Part shown: in pieces, positions 39,101 to 48,185 of the stretch
How positions within the stretch are numbered: position 1 is the stretch's first letter
Layout: each line of letters begins with the position of its first letter
Source: Malurus cyaneus samueli
Lineage: Eukaryota > Chordata > Aves > Passeriformes > Maluridae
Direction: 5' to 3'
NCBI GenBank assembly: GCA_009741485.1
Contig: CM019218.1
Location: forward strand, 33,976,387 to 34,040,386
Length of the DNA stretch: 64,000 nucleotides
The notes under the pieces: model-generated
Seen by the model: only the letters and a program-made list of their open reading frames with translations
Databases searched by the model: none
What the model was told of the DNA's origin: nothing
Made by a program: the position numbers and the translations under genes

Positions 39101-42100
39101 CAGGGACACTTCTGCCCCTGTTTCCTGACAGTGACCCAGAGTCCCTCCCTCATTCAGGCAGTGTCCAGCGACACAGTTACTCCAAAGGTTTACAGCAAAT
39201 TCCTTTTCACCCCAGCCCCCAAACAGAGCAGGGGCTGATTCCACAGGTCCTGCAGCTCTTTCCTGCAGGCTGAGCCCCTCTCTGGTGCAGGCTGGCATTG
39301 CTGGCTCAGGGCATCCCCAGGCTGCTCAGGGGCAGCCTTTTCCTCCCCAAGAGCACCAGGTTTGGTTCTGTATTTTGGAAGGTTCAGGAAGGCGCTGTGG
39401 CATACCCAGCACATCCAACCACACCACATAATGATGTTTTATCAGACTGAAAGACAGCAGATGGAAAACATTAACATGAACTTGACAAAATACTTTTTCC
39501 CACGTAACAAAAACAGATGTGTTAGCAGATACACTAAAAAAACTACCAGCCCTCTTAATATATGCCAATAAATTAGATTCAGATACATCATGGATTCATA
39601 TACTGATTTATAAAGACATATACCCTTTTATTTGTGCATTAAGATAGTGCAATAAATAATGTTTACTAGAGAATGCAGAAGGTGCATAAGATCATTGTGA
39701 ATGAAAATGCTTTAAGGTCTTTACCAATTTATTTTCTGTCAAATATATCCTATCCCACAGGGATTTGGAGCAGTGTATTTTCCTTGAATCTCATGGATGC
39801 TTGGTATATATCTGTTAATTCAGAAGACTTCTGGCATAAATGGACCCGAGACAAAGTTACTGACATAGGTGGGTTATTCTTACATGATTATTTTGTTTTA
39901 TTTTCTCTCTCTTTTTTTCCCCTCTCTGTCCTGCTATAATGATTTTTTCAAAGCTCTTTTAGAATTTTCTCTTCAGGGATTTCCATTATCCACATGTAAA
40001 CTAGGAGAAAATTCATGCCATGTATTACAGATGGCAGTTATTTCAGTTGTGTGTGAAAAGAATCCATGGGATCCATCACAGAAAAATAAAGGAGGCAATG
40101 GCCCTCTCTGAGATGTTTTCTGACCACAAGGGTAAAACTAGAGAATGATATCCCTATAGATGGAAGACACTCACATAGCATTCCACACTCACATAGCATT
40201 CCACAATCTTCCAGTTCCTCTCTCAGAAACTGAAGCATCACAGAATAAAGAACAAACAATATCCTTATAAGTCTGAAGTCTACAAAGTATTGACACAAAC
40301 TTCAGTACTCTTGGAAGTCATTCCAAACTAGTCCATAAAAATGAGATTTGCAAAAAATGATACAAAATTAAGAAAGATCTGCAGGGTCATATTTCAAGGA
40401 CAATACACAAGACAAACACATTACAAACAGAAAAGCTTTTCAAAAGTATTTCAAAAAGGCGTATTTATTTTATATTTTAGCACTTGTAAAGGAGTCACTT
40501 CTGTTTCTTGAAACAAGGAAGTTTGCTAGTGAGGAGCATTAATTACATTTGTGTGGCTGAGAGATTGTGATTGTGTGGTTTTTTATGTGTGTGTCTAGAG
40601 AGTAAGTGTGGTATGGAGTAGCAAAGGAGGTCAAAGTGCAAGATATTCAATTGATAAAATCATGGAAAAGCAAAGAAACTTCTAGTGGATGAGGTGGAAT
40701 CTTTTGCTGTACAAAAAAGCCTTTATCATTGTGACGTGAAAAGAAGAAAGGGATTTTTCAAAGCTTAGCTAAAAAAAAACACGTGAGATTTGTGAAAATC
40801 CTGGAAGTAAAAAGAGAAAGAAGTCCAAGTTTTCCAATATTAAACCAAAGGATGACTGCACAGATTGACTTCAACAATGAAACCATTCACATAAACTGCT
40901 ATTCTTTCTTCTGCAGATGATGAAGCCCTGTTCCCTACAAGACCAAACGAGCTGGATACTCGAGTGGTTTGTCCTACTGACAGCTTTTCAAACATTTTCC
41001 GAGATGTTGCAATGTTACGTCCAGCAGCCTCAGAAATCCATAACTTCCTGAAGGGCCTCCAGATAAACAACAACTACCTAGAGAGCGAGTTTTCCAAGTG
41101 GAAAGGTATGGTAACAGCACTCTGCTTTGAGTTATAGTTTAAACCATTCCTGTGAAAAAGGATGTTATCACACTAACTGCTTTTTTTGTTTCATTCCAAT
41201 GTTCTGAAAGTATTTTAAACAGTTTGCCACTGAAAGCTAAATATAGGTAGCAGGAGAGGCGTCAAAATAAGCTCTTAAAAAAATTCATGAAGTCTTACTC
41301 ACAAACGATAGAGGAGAAGAATCCCAAGTAGTCAACCCAGCACATGCCTGTAGCACTTGGGCTATGATACCCTGGCCAATACTCAAGGGAGGAGGGAGGA
41401 AGCTTTGTTTCCTGTGACATTTTCACTTGTGATGTAACCTTTGTAATAATACTCCCTGTTATCCAGGTAGGGAGTTTTTTTGTTCTGTTCTTTTTTGCAG
41501 CTGTGTGCCTGTTCTCATAGTGAGCAACGCACCCAACATATTCAGTCTTTAGTGTGCTGAGAGTGCAAGGTGCCATTTTAATTTGTGTTGTATTAACAGA
41601 ATTTAAAAAAACCCACACCAAACCAGATCAGAGTCGTGCACAAAATTAAGTCTATTCTCCAGAGCCCAAGTTTAATATCTTTTAGTCAGAGGAAAGCCAA
41701 AGACATTGCAGAGTAAATAGTGAAAAGAGGAAGCCAGATGAGGAACTGAGAAATGACTGAACTGCAGCCATCAGCTATGTAGGTGGGTGTAGGACACCAG
41801 AAAAGTTGAAGTCTCTTTTTGTTAGCAATAGACTCTCCTCAGCACTTCCCTTGCACTGAGCACCTCTTCTGAAAAAAACTGCTTCTTTCCTAGACTGTGA
41901 GCTGGACTCCCAGCCCAACCACCTGACAACAGCCACAGACAAGCTCATCCTGATTGACACCGCCTTTGCCTTTGCCACCAGTTACCCACCCCTGATGAGA
42001 CCGGCAAGGAACGTGGATGTCATTTTGCATTTCAACTACAGCTCAGGCTCACAGACACAGGTGAGTCTTGTACATTCTTCTTTACTGATTTCTGTTTCAT

Positions 42101-42992
42101 CACTAAGTTCCCAGAACAGCTGATCCTCTACTCAGAGCAACTTTTGCTTTTCCCCAATACCTGGGAAATGTAAATAAGTTAACAGTTTACTGGGGGGGTT
42201 ACACATCTTTATGGAACAGTACAAATGTTATCTGGAAGTAATAATTTAGTAAACTGTATCTGCCCGTTTTTACATGTAAATGGTTTTAGCTGATTTTAAG
42301 GCAATCAGATGTAGAAAGAATTAAGCTAACTACCTCTAAACATTGTCTAGTATTTCTCAGTGCAATTACACACATTCCTATGCAAGGGAAAATGTACCTT
42401 CAGGACAATGTAACTGCAACAATAGAAGGGTTTGATGCAGAAGACCAGATTTGCAAATAGATGCAACAACAGTTTGTATTTAGGAATGTTGTCTGAAGGC
42501 AACTTTTTCATATCCAAATGTGGCATGTAGATTTTCAAAGAAAGGTATGTGGGCTCAGATCCATCTCATTTAACTCTGGCCTTCCCAGTCATGGCTTCAT
42601 AAACAACCTACACCTAAATTTGCTATGTACCAGAATCAGTCAGAATCTGTCCCTTACCCCACAAATATTCTCAGTAAAATTAGGTTTTGGTCAAATTCAA
42701 AGTTCTTCCCATATGTTCTTATGTTTTCTTTTGTTTTGTTTTCCTATTGTGGCAACTAGCCCCTGAAAGATGCCTCTAAATACTTTGCAAAACAGGGAAT
42801 TCCTTTCCCTACAAAGGTGCCAGATGATCAGGAAACACCACATCTGAAGGAATGCTACATTGTTGGTGACAAAGAGAGCCCAGAAACACCTATTGTGATA
42901 TTTTTCCCTCTAGTAAATGACACCTTCAGGGAATACAAAGCACCTGGTAAGTTTACAGTTACATCACATTAACAGAGGCAGTGACTGCTTGC

Positions 42993-43075
<83 letters not shown>

Positions 43076-44329
43076 CCTTCCTTCCTTCCGCACCTTCCTT
43101 CCGCGCCTTCCTTCCTTCCTCACACAGGATCAGCCTTTGGCACATATTTTCCTCTTCAGATTTTTTTGGCTTTTCACAAGCAGATTGTAGTTAATCGAAG
43201 AAAAGAATATTCTGTTTATCTGCAGCAGCAGAAATTAGCAGGGGTAATTTCATCACATACTTATCCTCTCTTGATAGAAAATGCTCTGAGGAGTCTAAGG
43301 ATTTCGTTGCTTAAAATAATTTGCAGGCCTACAGTTAGGCAGATAACCTTGAAAATGAAAGCATGAACTAGCAAAGTGATGAAAATGTAGGATGAGGCAT
43401 AGTGAAGTGATGAAAGTACAGCACTGAGCCGTTCCAACAGTCTCTGTTCCCTTTGAAATTTAAAGTTTCTATAGCAACATTGTCAGTCACTTCTAAGCAG
43501 ATGAATTCTAAATCCTGGAACCATATCCCACATACCATACTACTCTGTTATGGTACCAAAGTCTCAGTTACTCTCAGCAGTTTCTTCTTAGCAGCTGGCA
43601 TAGTGCTCTATTTGGGATTTGGAATAAGAAGTTGTTCTTCCTTTTCTGCCCCATTAAATTGTCTTTATCTCCACCCAAAGCTTTCTCACTGTGCTCTTCT
43701 GACTCTCCCCCATCCCATGGTCAGGGTGCAGTGAGCAAGCAGCACTGCTGTCAGCTGCTGCTGCTGTGAAACTGTGACACGGGTGTACAGACCACACACA
43801 GCAGTGGATCTCCACGACTTCGGGTCTCTGCCCAGAGCTGGATCTTCAGCTGTCCTTTAGCATGTACTGGAATCCAGTAATCTTCAGAATCCAACAAAAT
43901 TAATTGACCTTAATCTCTGCCCTTTCAAGAACCTGTTTTTTCCATGTGCTAGCAGATAGACAGAGGTTCAGCCTGCCCAAATACTGTGTCACACTGGTGC
44001 AGAGTCAAGCAAAAAAACTAACTTACTTTAGGGTTGTGATCCACTACTTGTGCATGCTTGGGAAACACCCAGACCCTAATTGTTTTTTGCAAATTAACCA
44101 AGCCATTGTTTGTCTGTCAGGTGTGAAGCGTAGTCCCTCCGAGATGGCAGAGGGTGATGTTGATGTTACCAATGACTGTGGCCCGTATTACATAAACAAT
44201 CTGAGCTATTCTGAGAAAAACTTTGACAAACTGGTGAATCTCAGTTACTACAACGTCCAGAACAACAAAGATTTGATTCTTCAGGCCTTGCGTACTGCTG
44301 TGGAGAGGAAAAAGCAGTGTAAGAAATAG
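15082..44329 (+). CDS. PLA2G4E: Cytosolic phospholipase A2 epsilon-like, copy B (complete, 21 coding exons, 837 aa)
   Basis: Exons: 15082-15108, 15440-15523, 19915-19990, 28363-28499, 29326-29454, 30112-30152, 30709-30751, 31162-31225, 32134-32303, 32428-32520, 33086-33123, 34300-34435, 35265-35401, 35707-35932, 37542-37656, 38053-38190, 39761-39868, 40917-41105, 41894-42060, 42760-42946, 44121-44329. Every junction is GT-AG and every phase agrees; 2514 nt including the TAG. Layout: variable N-terminus 1-37; C2 domain about 44-150; variable basic linker about 200-290; patatin-like catalytic domain about 302-815. Catalytic parts seen: 'TTGGGTRA' (Arg360), 'GLSGTTW' (Ser388), 'LIDTAF' (Asp672). 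The C-terminus '[10 protein letters not shown]' is polybasic, a membrane-binding feature of the epsilon type. Length is close to mammalian PLA2G4E. Known role: calcium-stimulated N-acyltransferase making N-acyl-phosphatidylethanolamines, and membrane recycling. All active-site residues are intact, so it is probably functional. Exons 1-2 are the least certain. Confidence 0.92.
15440..15523 (+). CDS. PLA2G4E: Predicted copy B coding exon 2
   Basis: The acceptor is 'cccctcaacag' and the donor 'aag|gtacca', which is weak after position +3. It gives 28 codons in phase 0 on both sides, hydrophilic and basic/acidic ('[13 protein letters not shown]'). It links in frame to exon 3 (19915), where the C2 domain starts. 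It is supported by splice signals and phase only. Confidence 0.55.
15524..19914 (+). other. Copy B intron 2
   Basis: A 4.4 kb AT-rich intron. I recognise no repeat family in it except short A or T runs (16692-16705, 17740-17750). On the - strand, frames at 17717-17914, 18100-18282, 18867-19154 and about 19520-19760 read in an unusually protein-like way but carry stops; see the findings. Nothing in it can be named. Confidence 0.6.
19915..29454 (+). CDS. PLA2G4E: Copy B C2-domain exons (3-5)
   Basis: Exons 19915-19990, 28363-28499 and 29326-29454 encode residues 38-151, the type-II C2 domain that brings the enzyme to membranes when calcium rises. Seen: the first strand '[11 protein letters not shown]'; the first calcium loop with Asp61 and Asp67 ('ADFLSQSDCYV'); '[11 protein letters not shown]' with the loop-2 Asn; and the third loop '[11 protein letters not shown]' (Asp117-Asp119, Asp123-Asp125). 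All expected acidic ligands are present, so calcium binding should be kept. Exon 4 begins directly after 'ctctctacag' with 'ta', completing Leu63. Confidence 0.9.
19991..28362 (+). other. Copy B intron 3 (largest intron)
   Basis: An 8.4 kb intron. It contains one internally deleted CR1 copy on the - strand (25815-26395). The rest shows no recognised repeat or exon. The + strand open frame at 22114-22494 (126 codons) has no domain, and its ends do not fit splice sites. The - strand frames at 20325-20591 and 21403-21693 are mentioned in the findings. Confidence 0.6.
25815..26395 (-). mobile_element. CR1 LINE fragment with internal deletion
   Basis: On the + strand this is the complement of CR1. 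The 3' end lies at the left ('agaatcacagcgtggctg', 'tctggacaacctgtgtcagt'). From about 26010 it jumps to text from far upstream in CR1 ('cttcatgagg', 'ctggtgtgtcagccact', 'gctgatcacaatctcttga', 'ttaatccacctcactttcc'). The several hundred bases normally between are missing, with a junction near 26000-26010. It is dead. The right boundary is diffuse. Confidence 0.8.
29455..35264 (+). other. Copy B introns 5-12
   Basis: Introns of roughly 0.1 to 1.2 kb between exons 5 and 13. I recognise no mobile element or RNA gene in them. The block 33124-34299 is AT-rich with no feature. The 124 bp intron between exons 9 and 10 holds an alternative donor, described separately. Confidence 0.6.
32134..32520 (+). 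CDS. PLA2G4E: Copy B exons 9-10, linker between C2 and catalytic domain
   Basis: Exon 9 (32134-32303, donor 'ttt|gtacgt') and exon 10 (32428-32520) encode residues 201-288. They are rich in Arg/Lys and Cys ('[10 protein letters not shown]', '[11 protein letters not shown]'). The donor at 32304 was chosen because it keeps phase 0 into exon 10, whose sequence resembles the Cys/Arg-rich linker of epsilon-type enzymes. The next donor, 'acat|gtgagt' at 32363, has a better consensus but lies past an in-frame TAG at 32325. Confidence 0.8.
35265..35401 (+). CDS. PLA2G4E: Copy B exon 13 with catalytic Ser and Arg
   Basis: The acceptor is 'gattgagcag' and the donor 'acatg|gtaagg'. It encodes residues 347-392: '[18 protein letters not shown]' carries the glycine-rich oxyanion segment and Arg360 (equivalent to Arg200 of cPLA2-alpha), and '[10 protein letters not shown]' carries the nucleophile Ser388 in GxSG. 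Both match the active group IV consensus. The whole exon is conserved in a way that argues against a pseudogene. Confidence 0.95.
35998..36175 (-). mobile_element. CR1 LINE 3' fragment
   Basis: The + strand text 'agttgagattggaagggacc', 'tttgaatatctccaca' and 'ctccacaaattctctgggca' is the complement of a CR1 3' end. It begins with the remains of the octamer tail at 'tgaatcaaaaaa', so the element's 3' end is on the left. Its 5' truncation is at about 36175, in intron 14. Confidence 0.8.
36359..36682 (+). mobile_element. CR1 LINE 3' fragment
   Basis: The text reads in CR1 sense: 'aatctaaaaggggcttacaa', 'ggtttagattaggtgttgg', 'gaggctctggaacaggctcc', 'ggtgtccctgcccatggcag', ending 'gttctatgattctatga'. 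It belongs to a different CR1 subfamily from the inverted neighbour 180 bases to the left. The 155-codon frame at 36208-36675 is made by this element and is not a gene. Confidence 0.88.
38211..38375. repeat. AT-rich (AATAT)n-type microsatellite
   Basis: About 165 bases of A/T only, mainly AATAT/ATAAT units with interruptions. It starts 20 bases after the exon 16 donor at 38191. The repeat length is likely to vary between individuals. Frames across it (Ile/Tyr-rich on the - strand) are artefacts. Confidence 0.95.
40167..40206. repeat. Short tandem duplication (two copies of an 18-20-mer)
   Basis: The unit 'actcacatagcattccac' occurs twice in a row, perfectly, in intron 17. It looks like a recent replication-slippage event. 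Confidence 0.85.
41894..42060 (+). CDS. PLA2G4E: Copy B exon 19 with catalytic Asp
   Basis: The acceptor is 'tttcctag' and the donor 'acacag|gtgagt'. It encodes residues 651-706, with '[18 protein letters not shown]' carrying Asp672, the second member of the Ser-Asp dyad, and '[14 protein letters not shown]'. It is the same length (167 nt) and phase as copy A exon 815-981. Confidence 0.95.
42993..43127. repeat. (CTTT)n microsatellite with CCTT-rich tail
   Basis: About 20 perfect CTTT units run from 42993 to 43075, then CTTCC-rich sequence to 43120, ending 'cctcacacag'. It lies in the last intron of copy B, 46 bases after the donor at 42947. On the coding strand it is a pure pyrimidine tract ending in a consensus AG, so it mimics a very strong 3' splice site. 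Confidence 0.95.
44121..44329 (+). CDS. PLA2G4E: Copy B last coding exon (21)
   Basis: The acceptor is 'ttgtctgtcag' and the stop TAG is at 44327-44329. It encodes '[14 protein letters not shown]', then '[20 protein letters not shown]' and '[18 protein letters not shown]'. The final basic cluster corresponds to the C-terminal polybasic segment reported to bind acidic phospholipids in the epsilon enzyme. It is the same size (209 nt) as copy A exon 2096-2304. Confidence 0.95.
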
Positions 44330-44426
44330 CAAGCACTGCAAAAACCAGCCGATGGCTGTGGCATGCGTGTGCCCGACAGAGAGGGAAGCCAGCCTTTGGC
44401 TGACTGCCCAGCGCTGGGGAATGTGA

Positions 44427-44432
44427 AATAAA
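44427..44432 (+). promoter_or_regulatory. Poly(A) signal AATAAA of copy B
   Basis: A canonical AATAAA lies about 100 bases after the copy B stop, in 'gtgaaataaagtatc'. It implies a short 3' UTR, as in copy A. Confidence 0.7.
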
Positions 44433-47270
44433 GTATCTGTGAGTCCTGGTAATGAAGAAAAAAAGGAATTTTATTAGGAAGTGAAGAAAAGACGAAGAAC
44501 GCTAAGAATAGTGTTTCATTTGTCATCAAAATGTTTAAGCCTCTCTGTCAGTGGAGGGAGCAAACAAAAATCCAGCTCTTCCTTAATGAACTAATGTGCT
44601 TCCATCGTTGACAGCCTCAGGAGCGTGGTTAGGCCAGGCTGTGCTCCTCTTGTACTTGCAGAAGTGACCTGAAAGGCCAGGGCCAAAATGCACGGACAAG
44701 GAAGCACGAGGAATCTTACACTGACCGTGTTGGTGTTCCACCTGTGCTGTGAAAACAGAGGATTGTCAGTCCAGAAATGCAGCAGAGAACAAAATCCATT
44801 GCCTTTCAAATGGAACCAAGAAAGCAATTTATGAACTAAGGAGTCTTTATGTGAATGTAAATAAATATTAAATTTATATAATAAATTACTTTTTTGAGTA
44901 AGAGTTACAGCAAATAATCATTTCACATATCAAATATATTATATATTTTTTTCATATCAATAAAGCCACTTATTTCAGATACTTCTTCCTCTACTAGCAA
45001 GACAAAGACAACATGCAGACATTTCACAGCTGTACAAAAACTATTGGAGAAGAAAGTATATCTCCTCCAGACTTAGACATAAACTGCTCCAGAATCTTGG
45101 GATCCCTTGAATTTAGGATTGCAACTAAGTCCCATCTCTACAAGAACCAACTCATGTTAATTTATTTTATCAAGCTGGATTTAAATGTTACTGATAAAAC
45201 CATCCGTTCTTTCATTTTAACACTCCTGTATGGACTATATACCCAGGGTTTATCTCCTGAGGAAACAAGAGCAAAGACAGCAGCCGGGCTGACGGGTGCT
45301 GGATCTCATCACAATATGGGACAGGATGTAGCCAGAGGGCACAGCAGACCTGGGAATTTGGAAGCACTCCCAGGTTCCCATATACAGTTAGAGCTTTATT
45401 GTCTGAAGGGCAAAACTTATTTCACCGACAGCAGGAAGCATCTAGGCAGGAAGTCTGAAGACAAGCAGAATGAGGTGTGTGAGTGCAAACACATCCCTGC
45501 CCTTCCTGCTGCTTTCCAGCAGACACGAAAGGGTCATGGAGAACAATAATCACTTTACCCCATTTTGAAAATCTTGCATGGAATAATTACTCAGTACCTC
45601 AGTTTTCTGTATTCAATGAGAATACAGAGGCAAATGTCAGGCCTGATCAAGGAGGTGGAACTGCTCTCACAAAAGGCACAAAAAGATAAGGAATCTGCAA
45701 CCTAGAAAATGGACAGGAGGAGTGAAAGGGAAAGGAGAGAGAGATGTATGAAATACAGTGCACTTCTATCACAAGACTTGGAGGGGATCAGACAAAACTA
45801 GCAGGCAGCAGGTTTAAAATTAACAAAGTGAGGTAGTTCTGCACACACACAATTAAGTTTTCTTGTTGATAAAAGTTTATGCATTCAAAAAACTGATGCA
45901 TTCACTGGAAAATTTTTAGGAGCTGAAAAAATACAACAGCTCTGCATCTGCCTCAGTCGTCTGCTGAATCATAAATTCCCAGAGACTCAGAGGAGTCTGA
46001 GGCAGTGCTGTACCTGCCCTGTGAGGTATGTGAAGTATGTGAGGTTCTCCCATCACTGGGCGCACCACAGACAAGGGGGAAAGCAACCTCCCTCCATGCT
46101 GCAGTACTGAGCTTTTCCACAGCTCAGATTTTTTTTCAGATAATAACAAGGAGCAGCCAGACTGTCTAAATAAAAGACTAATTTAAAAGAAATTACTGAA
46201 GTAACATAGAGAAGGTGTAACTAACTATAAGGATAACTTAATTACATATTAATTAACCCATAGAGAAAAGTAATAAAAATTAAAGGAATACAAAACCAAA
46301 CCATGAAAAGGAAATTGAAAAAAAAAAAAAAAAGAGGAAACGAGTTGGCAGCATCCTGTGTGAAATGGTATAAAATCTTTAGACTCAGCATGGAAATTGC
46401 AACGAAAGAATTGCAAAACATATGGACAGCCCTAAATAAAATGCAAAGCAAGGAACCAAGAAAAGGCTTAGGACTTGAGCATTGCTAAAGTCTTTGAGGA
46501 ACAGCATAGAGAGGAAGGAGATGCAAAGAGCACATCTAAACCTGCTGATGTATTCTGATGTATTTAGAAAAGACCTGGAGCATACCTAGAAAATGCAGCA
46601 TTATGGAAATGAGGAGGAAGAAAGGTACATAGATAAAAATGTGAAACAGTAGATGTGCTGGACCAGCAAAAGGGGATTTAAATGAGATGGATGATGTGAA
46701 GGAGCCAAGGCCCTAAGTGTGTAACACAAAAGTTACACTTGTCATACAGTGCTTATACACAGTTTCAGCAAAATTTTCCACTCCATTTTTTTTAGCTAAT
46801 ATCCCAAAGTTTTATTTTCTATGTAGTTAGTAAACACAAGTTTTAATGTCAGAGGAAAAAAAACTATTTATCTCCCCAAGGTTGCAGTGAATGTGGTGAA
46901 TGTAGTGAATGTGAAATCTCCTGTAAGATTAATGAATAAGGTGATCCTCCTACATGACTTAACATAATGCTAAAACTAATGGCTGTATCTGCTACACACG
47001 TATTACGGAAACATTTCTATGTTACACTAAGATTTTTCACTGTGTTTAAAACAGTTGCCTGATGTAGCTAAAACACCACGGCGCTTAGTCACACACTTCT
47101 TTGGCATCCAGAGACAGCAACCATCATCAGAAAAACACGAAAAGCATTTGGGCGATTCTATGCTCGGATCGGAGCTGTCAAAGTGTTTCCGGATTTCATC
47201 GCAAGGAGCTGAGATTTTTAGAGCAGAGAAGCAGCGGGTACAATTAACCTGCAGAGGCGGACTTGCGGCC
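44433..47270. other. Spacer between copy B and EHD4
   Basis: AT-rich, with no recognised repeat family. The + strand open frame 45013-45549 (178 codons) is the longest non-repeat frame outside the known genes, but it has no domain I know; see the findings. A small iterated motif 'gtgaatgt' occurs three times at about 46886-46915. Distal EHD4 control elements may lie here, but none can be read from sequence alone. Confidence 0.55.
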
Positions 47271-47356
47271 AAAAAAAAAAAAAACAAAACAAAAAAACAA
47301 AAAAACAAAAAAAAACAAAACAAACAAAAAAACACTTTGATTCTGAAAAAAAAAAA
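47271..47356. repeat. A-rich (CAAAA)n low-complexity tract
   Basis: Runs of A broken by single C bases, then a second A run at 47346-47356. It directly abuts the GC-rich EHD4 promoter region, giving a sharp composition change. The frames across it (Lys/Asn on +, Phe on -) are artefacts. Confidence 0.9.
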
Positions 47357-47379
47357 GCCCCAAAAACCCAAACCACCTC

Positions 47380-48185
47380 CCCTTGGAGAAACCCCAAGGC
47401 AGGCGGCTCCAAGGGCGTGCACCGCAGGGAGCGGCCCCGCCGCCGAGTGGAGCGGCAGCGCTGGCACCGCCTCTCCGCGCCCGGGGCGGGTCCGCGGCGG
47501 TGGCTGCGTGCGCGGGAGGCGCAGGGACAGCGCCAGGGACAGCGCCAGGGACAGGGAGAGTGCGGCCGGGCGGCAGCGGCGGCGGGATGTTCAGCTGGCT
47601 GGGCAAGCAGGGCGGCGGGCGGGAGCGCGGCGGCGGCGCCGATGTGGTGCAGACGGTGACGGGCGGGCTGCGGGACCTGTACCTCCGCAAGCTGCTGCCG
47701 CTGGAGGAGCACTACCGCTTCCATGAGTTCCACTCGCCCGCGCTCGAGGAGGCCGACTTCGAGAACAAGCCCATGGTGCTGCTGGTGGGGCAGTACAGCA
47801 CCGGCAAGACCACCTTCATCCGGTAGGGACCCCGGCGTGCGCGGCCCCCGCCCATCCCGCTCATCCCGCTCATCCCCGCTCCCCTCCTCCCGGCTGGTGC
47901 TCCCTGCGGTCAATCCCTCCCACGCCCTGGCGTGCGATCGAGGATCGCATCGCGAAGGGCGGGGCTGGCCGACTCGTATCAAACAACCCACCGCGCTACG
48001 CCTCCGCGCGTGCCGTGCGCTACATGCGGGGCAGCGCCTCTCCGCCCGGAGCCGCGGGCCCGCCAGCGCCGTGCGGTGACAGCGGAGGGACCGGCGACAC
48101 TCCCGACGAGCGGGGCTCACCCCAGAGTCCCCGTGCTGTGCCGCTCCCGAGCCTGTGACACGCTCTGGAGCTGCCCGCTAGCTTC
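47380..48185 (+). promoter_or_regulatory. EHD4 CpG island / promoter region
   Basis: GC-rich and CpG-rich sequence spans the 5' UTR, coding exon 1 and the start of intron 1. A GC box 'ggggcggg' lies at 47483-47490, about 100 bases before the ATG. I see no TATA box there. This fits a broadly expressed gene with a TATA-less promoter. The exact transcription start cannot be read. Confidence 0.75.
47587..47822 (+). CDS. EHD4: EHD4 coding exon 1
   Basis: The exon runs from the ATG to 'ttcatccg|gtaggg' and ends in phase 2. It encodes residues 1-78 and two bases of Arg79, with the membrane-inserting N-terminus and the ATP-binding P-loop. It is very GC-rich because it lies in the CpG island. Confidence 0.96.

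Larger units (their letters stand above)
35402..44120 (+). other. Copy B introns 13-20
   Basis: The introns between exons 13 and 21. Intron 14 (35933-37541) contains two CR1 fragments in opposite orientation. Intron 16 (38191-39760) opens with an AATAT repeat. Intron 17 (39869-40916) has a small tandem duplication. Intron 20 (42947-44120) contains a long TTTC repeat. The GC-richer part at 39000-39400 shows no recognised element. Confidence 0.6.

Noticed and set aside
42917..43366. 149-codon + strand frame as a gene of its own
   Set aside because: It is made by exon-edge sequence and the TTTC repeat (Phe/Leu/Ser runs). Only the cryptic-acceptor possibility is kept as a finding.
43904..44120. 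Upstream extension of the copy B last exon as extra coding sequence
   Set aside because: The frame happens to be open, but the paralogue A boundary and the 'ttgtctgtcag' acceptor place the exon start at 44121.
47055..47726. 223-codon + strand frame upstream of and overlapping EHD4 exon 1
   Set aside because: It crosses the A-rich repeat (Lys/Asn runs) and then reads EHD4 exon 1 in the wrong frame.
47218..48120. 300-codon - strand open frame over the EHD4 promoter and exon 1
   Set aside because: It is the shadow of GC-rich, stop-poor CpG island sequence plus the poly-A tract (Phe runs), lies opposite EHD4 exon 1, and has no domain.
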